Source: Deltaproteobacteria bacterium (GTDB lineage Bacteria > Desulfobacterota > Syntrophia > Syntrophales > Smithellaceae). Taken from it: a stretch of 7,963 bases of DNA. Below the pieces are notes generated by a model. The model was not told the origin of the DNA and made no database searches. It saw only the letters and a program-made list of their open reading frames with translations. This document shows, piece after piece, positions 1-4,918 of the stretch. Location: contig DSAV01000212.1 of assembly GCA_011046295.1 (NCBI GenBank), forward strand, positions 1 through 7,963, given 5' to 3'. Made by a program: the position numbers and the translations under genes. The stretch's first letter is position 1. The number at the start of each line of letters is the position of its first letter.

Positions 1-1
1 A

Positions 2-130
2 TATATCCCCATGCAGCGCTTCGGCGGGGATGACGAATTAAAAACGGCGGTGCTTTTTCTGGCGTCTCCCGGCACGAGTTACTGCACGGGCGTGATCCTT
101 AATGTCGACGGCGGCTGGGTTTCCGTCTAG
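2..130 (+). CDS. Short-chain dehydrogenase/reductase, C-terminal fragment
   Basis: This is the last 42 codons of a gene that begins upstream of the window, ending in TAG. The visible residues match the C-terminus of classical SDR enzymes (FabG-like, NAD(P)-dependent oxidoreductases): a PMQRFG turn, the AVLFLASP helix, a YCTGV segment and the terminal VDGGW motif. In this family that tail forms the last helix and strand next to the substrate pocket and tetramer interface. The catalytic Ser-Tyr-Lys residues and the Rossmann dinucleotide site lie outside the window, so substrate and cofactor cannot be read. A strong hairpin terminator begins 34 bases after the stop, so this is the last gene of its transcript. 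Family membership is secure; the exact function is unknown. Confidence 0.88.
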   Translation, partial: YIPMQRFGGDDELKTAVLFLASPGTSYCTGVILNVDGGWVSV

Positions 131-164
131 TTGCAGATATTTGTTTACAGCATGAAAATTGAGC

Positions 165-209
165 GTTCCCGGTTATTCGCTAAAGGCGATACAACCGGGA
201 ACATTTTTT
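165..209 (+). terminator. Rho-independent terminator after the SDR gene
   Basis: A perfect 10-bp stem, GTTCCCGGTT (165-174) with AACCGGGAAC (193-202), is followed by six T residues at 204-209. An inner stem, TCGC (177-180) with GCGA (186-189), caps it with a short loop. Polarity fits the plus-strand SDR gene. The minus-strand gene ends only 16 bases away at 218, but the minus-side tail (about 150-164) has only a short T run, so bidirectional action is possible but weaker. Confidence 0.85.
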
Positions 210-217
210 AAGTACCG

Positions 218-1561
218 TTATCTGCGCAGGTATTTAAAGCTGGGCCCCGGCCTGCCAACAAAGCACGAGCGGTTGAAGCCATATTTGTTAATTATTGCCA
301 GAGAATCACGCGCCTCGTTTTCCTTGTTGCCGAAGCTGAACATCCAGTGACTGCCGTCAACAATTTTCCAGTCTCCGTTTATGTATTTAACTTCCGCCGA
401 AGCGGGATTAAATCCGATGCAGTCTTCGCCGGATAATCTTCCGCCGGGAGAGTTTCCGGAAGCCAGCATGTACTGAAATGACGGGCCGGGACGGCCGACA
501 AAGCAGGATTGGTTCATGCGATAATGTTGAATGATACTTAAAGCCTTATCCGCTTCGTCTTTCTTGGCAGCGAAGCTGAACATCCAGTGGCTCCCGTCAA
601 CAATTTTCCAGTCACCCTTGATATTTTTTACTTCCGCGGTAGCCGGATTAAAAGATATACAATCCTCTTTTATGTCCGCCTGCGGAGGGGGCCCGGGACG
701 CGGCTTAAGCCCGGGACGCGCCTGGGGCAACTGTACCTGTCTGCACAGACTTCGCGGGTCAACGTTAATAACATTGGGCGATTCGTTGTTGTCCTCATTG
801 AGCTCATCGACAAGCCTCAAAGGATCCACAATTGCCTTGAAAGGATGCGGCGCGGCATTCGTGATGTGGTCGGGATCTCCCTTAAGATAATAAACAGGAA
901 TCAATACTGTATGGCTACCGCCGGGAGGAATCGCGGGCAGTTCCACTCCGTTTCCCCAGCCGTTGCCGTGCTGATCCAGTGCCTGTACCATGGCTTTGCG
1001 GGGAATCGCCGGTGAAGCCGCCGTGCCGATATTGGCAACTGTTACCTGGAAGGTGAAGATGACGTTATCGGGCGCGCACTTGCCCCATTCTTTCAGGCCG
1101 AACGACCGGATAATGAGATCCGGCTTATTTTGCGCGGCGTCACGGCATTGAACAGTGAAGTTTGCCCGGTTAGATTCGACGTTCTGCGGATAGATAACGC
1201 TGATGGCCTGCCAGCCGGAAAAGGAAGGCAAACCCGGCACGCCCAATCTCCAGGTGGTGCTGACCCTTTGCGAGCCGTCCCTGTCAAAAGTCAGCGTTTG
1301 AACAGGGGCGGATGCGCCGTCGCTGCGGGTAAACCGATACTGAACATTTAACGGAGGTCTGGTAATATTTCTTACCGTGATTGTGCCTTCGAATTTAATA
1401 GTTGCCGGACAGGATGCGGAATAATTTGCGGGTATTGCCCTTAATCTTGCCGTGATATTCGGCTGGGCATTAACTGTCTGGATACCACCTAACAAAAAAA
1501 GACTGCCGATAAAGAACGAAAAAAACAGCAAGGATATTTTGTTTACAATCACCTTTTTCAT
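218..1561 (-). CDS. Secreted CARDB-domain protein with two C-terminal 68-residue modules
   Basis: This 447-residue exported protein starts with a signal peptide: basic MKK, a hydrophobic core at about 9-27 and a VNA-Q cleavage site after residue 32. Residues 37-140 look Ig-like. Residues 147-267 fit CARDB, an adhesion-type beta-sandwich, with PDLIIRSF at the start and NEDNNESPNVINV at the end. A proline-rich linker (279-294) leads to two near-identical modules (299-366 and 379-446) carrying CI-FNP, GDWKIVDGSHWMFSF and CFVGRPGPSF. Eight cysteines fall in pairs per domain (51/139, 162/273, 301/353, 381/433), consistent with disulfides outside the cytoplasm. The ATG is preceded by AAGGAG (1569-1574) at 7-base spacing. 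No catalytic motif or membrane anchor is visible. Binding or adhesion at the cell surface or in the periplasm is inferred from CARDB; the true role and ligand are unknown. Confidence 0.85.
   Translation of the reverse strand: MKKVIVNKISLLFFSFFIGSLFLLGGIQTVNAQPNITARLRAIPANYSASCPATIKFEGTITVRNITRPPLNVQYRFTRSDGASAPVQTLTFDRDGSQRVSTTWRLGVPGLPSFSGWQAISVIYPQNVESNRANFTVQCRDAAQNKPDLIIRSFGLKEWGKCAPDNVIFTFQVTVANIGTAASPAIPRKAMVQALDQHGNGWGNGVELPAIPPGGSHTVLIPVYYLKGDPDHITNAAPHPFKAIVDPLRLVDELNEDNNESPNVINVDPRSLCRQVQLPQARPGLKPRPGPPPQADIKEDCISFNPATAEVKNIKGDWKIVDGSHWMFSFAAKKDEADKALSIIQHYRMNQSCFVGRPGPSFQYMLASGNSPGGRLSGEDCIGFNPASAEVKYINGDWKIVDGSHWMFSFGNKENEARDSLAIINKYGFNRSCFVGRPGPSFKYLRR
224..427 (-). repeat. C-terminal module copy 2 (residues 379-446)
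   Basis: This is the second of two in-frame direct repeats in the secreted CARDB protein, offset from the first by exactly 240 bases. It shares with copy 1 the GDWKIVDGSHWMFSF block, the CFVGRPGPSF block and both cysteines (381 and 433, 52 residues apart). DNA identity is also high, including an unbroken shared run around 352-372. It ends one residue before the protein terminus, so the module is the natural C-terminal cap. Confidence 0.9.
464..667 (-). repeat. C-terminal module copy 1 (residues 299-366)
   Basis: This is the first copy of the 68-residue module, joined to copy 2 by a 12-residue Gly/Ser-rich linker and to the CARDB domain by a Pro-rich linker. Its cysteines are residues 301 and 353. 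Differences from copy 2 cluster in the helix-like stretch (about 331-349), while the Trp/aromatic block and the CFVGRPGPSF block are unchanged, which suggests the conserved blocks are the functional or structural core. Confidence 0.9.
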
Positions 1562-1647
1562 AATAAATCTCCTTTTTTTGTCTACTGTTCATTCGATGGT
1601 TATTTTGAGACATGAAAAAAAATCAACCGACTCTTTGGATTTTTAAT

Positions 1648-1732
1648 CTGATTGAATGCCGTGTCACCACCTCCTTTTGGCTTTGAATCCTGCCGTTTCG
1701 TTCTTGAATGCTAGCACTATTTTTTCAATCAG
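1648..1732 (-). promoter_or_regulatory. Structured leader element of the CARDB gene, enclosing a Shine-Dalgarno
   Basis: On the minus-strand transcript, CTGATTGAA (1732-1724) can pair perfectly with TTCAATCAG (1656-1648), closing an 85-nt element with a 67-nt interior. The interior contains AAAGGAGGTG (1677-1668), a ten-base match to the usual 16S anti-Shine-Dalgarno tail. It also contains the palindrome TGCTAGCA (1716-1709) and repeated ATTCAA motifs. This ribosome site is about 107 bases upstream of the annotated ATG and so does not serve it. It may be a regulatory RNA fold, a leader-peptide start or a ribosome standby site. I could not match it to a known riboswitch class. Confidence 0.4.
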
Positions 1733-1762
1733 GATATAGATTATTTTCGAGCAAACAGCCTT

Positions 1763-1791
1763 CTTATATGCCTGTAACTACTTGATATAAA
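1763..1791 (-). promoter_or_regulatory. Candidate sigma70-type promoter for the CARDB gene
   Basis: On the minus strand, TTTATA (1791-1786, 4 of 6 to the -35 consensus) is followed after 17 bases by TATAAG (1768-1763, 5 of 6 to the -10). Transcription would begin near 1756, giving a leader of about 195 bases that includes the structured element. The region is AT-rich, so chance matches are expected. Confidence 0.4.
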
Positions 1792-1814
1792 TGGTGGTTG
1801 TAACAGGGGGATAT

Positions 1815-1877
1815 GAAAAACAGTTTAAGAAAACACAGAAGCCCCGGAACCGGAAACGACTCGGTGCTTCTGTGTTT
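1815..1877 (-). terminator. Long hairpin terminator downstream of the UPF0182 gene
   Basis: A perfect 12-bp stem, AAACACAGAAGC (1831-1842) with GCTTCTGTGTTT (1866-1877), extends inward after one mismatch through CCGG (1844-1847) with TCGG (1861-1864). On the minus strand it is followed by a T-rich tail (1830-1815, TTTTC-like runs), and it lies about 90 bases after the UPF0182 stop. Plus-strand sequence after the stem is not T-rich, so minus-strand polarity is favoured. Flanking AACAGTTT (1819-1826) and AAACTGTT (1892-1899) could form an outer stem. Confidence 0.55.
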
Positions 1878-1967
1878 GAGGACAGAGAAAAAAACTGTTC
1901 GAAAAGTCAAATCAGTTAAGTGCTAAATCAACCGATTAGTTTCATTTTTTATCAACACCGCGGCAAA

Positions 1968-4697
1968 TTATTTAATATCGAGCGGACGGACAACACCCGC
2001 GTCGATTAGCTTTTGCAAATCTTCGCGCAGTTTTTTCGTTTCCTCGCCGTATCGGGCCCAATTACCTTCTCGCAAGAAACGCTGTGCCCGGTCGTAGCGG
2101 CTAAGCGCGTTTTGCGCGAGTTCCCGTATGGAAAGAGCGCGAGGATCAGCAGCGTGTCTGGCGGCGGCGGCTTCGAGGGCCGAGCGAGATACAGCGGGGC
2201 GTCCGCCCAGTAGGCTGTCAAGAGCTTCCTGCAGCCCTTCTTCCATGACAACGCGATTCCCGTCGGAAGCAAGGACGCGCCTGAGTTCCGGCAGCCTTCC
2301 TTCAACAGCACGCAGGAAAAGAGGCTTTATGTACAATATGGAGTTAGCTACAGGAATGACAAGCTGACTTCCGCGCAGCACCCTTGTTCCCGCCTGGTCC
2401 CAGAGCGCGAGCTGCTGGGCGATTTCGGCGGTCTGGTCGATGCGCGCTTCAATCTGCATGGGGCCGAAAACCAGCTCGCCGCGCGGAAAGCGGAAGAGAA
2501 GGAGGCTGCCGTAGTTGTCGCCGTCCGAACGGCCGGAAAGCCAGGCAATCATGTTGTCGCGCTTTACCGGCGTAAACGGCATCATCAGCATGAATTCTTC
2601 CTGCTTTTCGTCAGGAAAACGCAAAATGGTGTAATAACTTTCCATGGTCTGAGCCGCGCCGAAAACACGCTCGAGGGGGAATTCCCAGACGTCTTCGCGG
2701 TTGTAAAACATGACGGGGTCTCGCATATGGTATGTGCGGAACATGGATGCCTGAATATCGAAAAGATCCTGAGGATACCTTATTTGCGCGCGAAGCCCCT
2801 CGGGCATATTCTCGATGGGCTCAAATAAATCGGGAAAAACTTTTTTATAAACGCGAATCAGCGGATCTTTGTCTTCATCAATGATGTAAAAAGTTGTATC
2901 GCCGTTATAAGCGTCAATGACGACTTTGACGGAATTCCTGATATAGTTAACTCCCCGGCTGTAGGGACGGGAATAAGGATAGCGTCTTGAGGTGGTATAA
3001 GCGTCATAAATCCAGTACAGGCGGCCGTCGACAACAGTTATGTACGGGTCTTCGTCAAAAGAGAGAAATGGAACCAGCGTGCGCACGCGCTGGTGTATAT
3101 TTCTGTTGTAGACTATCTGGCTTTCCGGCAGAATATAATCGGTAATCAGGTAGTTGATGGTACCGAAATGAATGGAGAAAATCAGTCTCCTGAACAGCGA
3201 TTTAACATTGACGCCCGTTTCTTCCTGGTAGGTGGCAAAGACGTTGGTTTCTCCATATGGATAATCAAATTCTTCCGTGCCGGCGCGCACCACGATAGGT
3301 TCGTTCGTGCGTTCGCCGAAATAGATTTCCGGGCGGTCCAGCTCGAGGTCAACGTTTATACTGGGCGGAATATCGCGGATGAAAAGCTCCGGCAGTCCTT
3401 CTTCGGTAAAAACGTTTACCGGGCTGGCAACCACGCCGTAACCGTGAGTATAAATGAAGGTTTTATTTACCCATGTCTGAGAATCGGCCGAGAGCCTTCG
3501 CTGGTCGAGTTCGCGCGGGGCAAGCATAATCTGGCGATAGTCCCCATTGAAAGCGTAGCGCGCGATATCTATGTCATTAAAGTCATAATACGGGCGGATA
3601 GCCTGTATCTGAGTATAGGTGTCGAGAAGAGGACGGTAATCCCAAAGGGGGATATTTTCTATGGTCAGGCGGTTTTTCGAAATATCCCCGCGGGTCAGGG
3701 TATAATCCACCGGGTAAGGCTTCTCCACAATTTCATTTAAGCCATAGGCGTCCCGCGTAGATTTAATGTGGTGGTCAAGGTAAATTCTTTCTCTCTCAAG
3801 TTCGTTGGGGTCAACAGAAAACCGCTGTACAAAAGCGGGTAGAAGCCCGCTGAAAACAATGCCGGCCACTAATAGCAGGCCAAGCCCGGCCAGCGGCAGT
3901 TTAATATCAGCTTTTACAATTCCCCATAATGCGAGCGCTATGCCCACAACGCAGGCGAAAATGCGGATGTTGTAAGAGGTGACGCGAATATTTTCATCAA
4001 CATACGTCATGCCGAAGACAACGCCTTCCGGAGAAAACAGCAGTTCAAAACGTCCCAGCCAGTAACTGAAAATCTGGATGGCGAAAAAGACAATAAGCAA
4101 AACGATACCGTGCTTTTTAGCGGCTTCTGACACGGTTACACGCTGGGGTGTCAACACGATCCCTCCGCCGATAAAATACGCTCCCGCTGCTATAAGTATG
4201 CTCACCATGAGAACCGCGTTGAAGTAGTTGCGCAGTATCTCCCAAAAAGGCAGGGAGAACAGATAAAAAGAAATATCTCTGCCGAAAATCGGATCTGCCT
4301 GCCCGAAAGGCGACTGGTTTATGTACATGAGGACTTCAAGCCAATGTGAGGCGGGATACATACTGATGGCCCATGCTATAAACAGCATGATAAAAAGAAG
4401 AATCCACCAGGCGATTTTCGTGGGAAGGGCAAGCTGCCCCATGTCCATCACTGACTGACCGCGCGGCGCCAACCGGTAAGCCACGAAAAGGTTGATTCCG
4501 CCAAGTAACAGAAAAGCTAAAAAGAATATGGCACGGATAATATATTCCGTGGTGAAATAAGTCCAGAAAACCGATGAGACGCCGAGGGAAGCAAAGAAAT
4601 AAAAATCTACAAAGGCGTCAATTATCGTAGTGGAGAAAGAAGAAAAAACAATAAACAGGATAATACCTATCCCGATATATTTCATTTTTGGGGGCAT
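1968..4697 (-). CDS. UPF0182 family integral membrane protein
   Basis: This is a 909-residue membrane protein of the UPF0182/COG1615 family, whose biochemical role is not established. Seven hydrophobic segments lie in the N-terminal third, at about 6-28, 53-75, 96-116, 157-180, 197-215, 244-261 and 266-288. A large, mostly extracytoplasmic part follows. Family landmarks are VDPNELERERIYLDHHI with STRDAYGL (about 295-319) and LAPRELD through YTHGYG (about 392-421). The C-terminus (about 840-905) is helical and charged. Length is normal for the family, with no frameshift. I chose ATG at 4697 because GAGG (4707-4710) sits 9 bases upstream; an in-frame GTG at 4712 would add five residues but has no ribosome site. 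The gene appears to be transcribed alone, with its own promoter and terminator. Confidence 0.93.
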   Translation of the reverse strand: MPPKMKYIGIGIILFIVFSSFSTTIIDAFVDFYFFASLGVSSVFWTYFTTEYIIRAIFFLAFLLLGGINLFVAYRLAPRGQSVMDMGQLALPTKIAWWILLFIMLFIAWAISMYPASHWLEVLMYINQSPFGQADPIFGRDISFYLFSLPFWEILRNYFNAVLMVSILIAAGAYFIGGGIVLTPQRVTVSEAAKKHGIVLLIVFFAIQIFSYWLGRFELLFSPEGVVFGMTYVDENIRVTSYNIRIFACVVGIALALWGIVKADIKLPLAGLGLLLVAGIVFSGLLPAFVQRFSVDPNELERERIYLDHHIKSTRDAYGLNEIVEKPYPVDYTLTRGDISKNRLTIENIPLWDYRPLLDTYTQIQAIRPYYDFNDIDIARYAFNGDYRQIMLAPRELDQRRLSADSQTWVNKTFIYTHGYGVVASPVNVFTEEGLPELFIRDIPPSINVDLELDRPEIYFGERTNEPIVVRAGTEEFDYPYGETNVFATYQEETGVNVKSLFRRLIFSIHFGTINYLITDYILPESQIVYNRNIHQRVRTLVPFLSFDEDPYITVVDGRLYWIYDAYTTSRRYPYSRPYSRGVNYIRNSVKVVIDAYNGDTTFYIIDEDKDPLIRVYKKVFPDLFEPIENMPEGLRAQIRYPQDLFDIQASMFRTYHMRDPVMFYNREDVWEFPLERVFGAAQTMESYYTILRFPDEKQEEFMLMMPFTPVKRDNMIAWLSGRSDGDNYGSLLLFRFPRGELVFGPMQIEARIDQTAEIAQQLALWDQAGTRVLRGSQLVIPVANSILYIKPLFLRAVEGRLPELRRVLASDGNRVVMEEGLQEALDSLLGGRPAVSRSALEAAAARHAADPRALSIRELAQNALSRYDRAQRFLREGNWARYGEETKKLREDLQKLIDAGVVRPLDIK

Positions 4698-4706
4698 GGC
4701 AAATTT

Positions 4707-4710
4707 CCTC
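4707..4710 (-). promoter_or_regulatory. Ribosome binding site deciding the UPF0182 start
   Basis: GAGG on the minus strand lies 9 bases before the ATG at 4697. It overlaps the alternative GTG at 4712-4710, which itself has only an A-rich stretch upstream. This supports the ATG as the true start. Confidence 0.6.
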
Positions 4711-4752
4711 ACATTTTTTTCGGCAGCGCCGGTATTTTTTTGTTATTGCGAA

Positions 4753-4781
4753 ACTATAGGGTAAAGAAGTTGCCCTGTCAA
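4753..4781 (-). promoter_or_regulatory. Near-consensus promoter for the UPF0182 gene
   Basis: On the minus strand, TTGACA (4781-4776, perfect -35) is followed after exactly 17 bases by TATAGT (4758-4753, 5 of 6 to the -10). Transcription would begin near 4746, giving a leader of about 50 bases before the ATG at 4697. This is the strongest promoter-like sequence in the window and implies constitutive or repressor-controlled housekeeping expression. Confidence 0.75.
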
Positions 4782-4814
4782 GACTAACCGGCTATTGTCT
4801 GTTATGAGCAATAG

Positions 4815-4824
4815 TTAGCGCTAA
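4815..4824. promoter_or_regulatory. 10-bp palindrome between divergent promoters, possible operator
   Basis: TTAGCGCTAA is a perfect inverted repeat lying between the left-facing and right-facing promoters. Just upstream, CTATTG (4792-4797) and CAATAG (4809-4814) form another 6-bp inverted pair. A dimeric regulator could bind here, but the site does not match an SOS (LexA) box that I recognise. The role is inferred from position only. Confidence 0.3.
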
Positions 4825-4859
4825 ATATGGCTTTTTTGGTAATATCAATCAATACCGGA

Positions 4860-4888
4860 TTGAACAAAATCCTGAAATCATCTATAAA
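4860..4888 (+). promoter_or_regulatory. Promoter for the uvrC-mntP-ogt operon
   Basis: TTGAAC (4860-4865, 4 of 6 to the -35) is followed after exactly 17 bases by TATAAA (4883-4888, 5 of 6 to the -10). Transcription would begin near 4895, about 24 bases before the uvrC ATG. A weaker alternative, TTGCCC (4770-4775) with TATTGT (4793-4798), is also spaced by 17 bases but overlaps the opposing promoter. Confidence 0.65.
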
Positions 4889-4918
4889 GTAAATCATGGG
4901 AGTCAATGATAGAAAACA

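Larger units (their letters stand above)
1562..1967. other. 406-base non-coding stretch with leader, promoter and terminator
   Basis: No credible gene of normal length lies here. Read on the minus strand from 1967, it holds the 3' untranslated region of the UPF0182 gene and its large hairpin (1831-1877). A candidate promoter for the CARDB gene follows (1763-1791), and then about 195 bases of leader containing a structured element (1648-1732). Two very short minus-strand reading frames follow the strong Shine-Dalgarno sequence at 1668-1677: 1623-1667 from GTG, and 1600-1662 from ACG. Neither is a confident gene. Confidence 0.6.

Noticed and set aside
691..720. Short tandem GC-rich repeat (a 12-base unit, GCCCGGGACGCG, twice at an 18-base period).
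   Set aside because: It encodes the low-complexity Pro/Arg/Gly linker of the CARDB protein and needs no separate explanation.
587..1015. A 142-codon plus-strand frame opposite the CARDB gene.
   Set aside because: It runs antisense over the repeated module and linker, lacks motifs, and the minus-strand protein has clear domain structure and a signal peptide.
1640..1720. Likeness of the CARDB leader to a c-di-GMP-I (GEMM) riboswitch, through a CAAAGCC stretch on the minus strand.
   Set aside because: The rest of the conserved core, including the GCACAGGGCAAACC-type segment, the GAAA-capped stem and the tetraloop receptor, is not recognisable, so the match is likely chance.
3093..3740. A 215-codon open frame on the plus strand inside the UPF0182 gene.
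   Set aside because: It is antisense to a complete, family-matching protein, has no recognisable motif, and its composition follows from the opposite-strand codons.
4714..4740. CGGC/GCCG mini-hairpin flanked by T runs, considered as a terminator.
   Set aside because: The stem is only four base pairs with a three-base loop and lies in the 5' leader of the UPF0182 gene, so it is unlikely to terminate.
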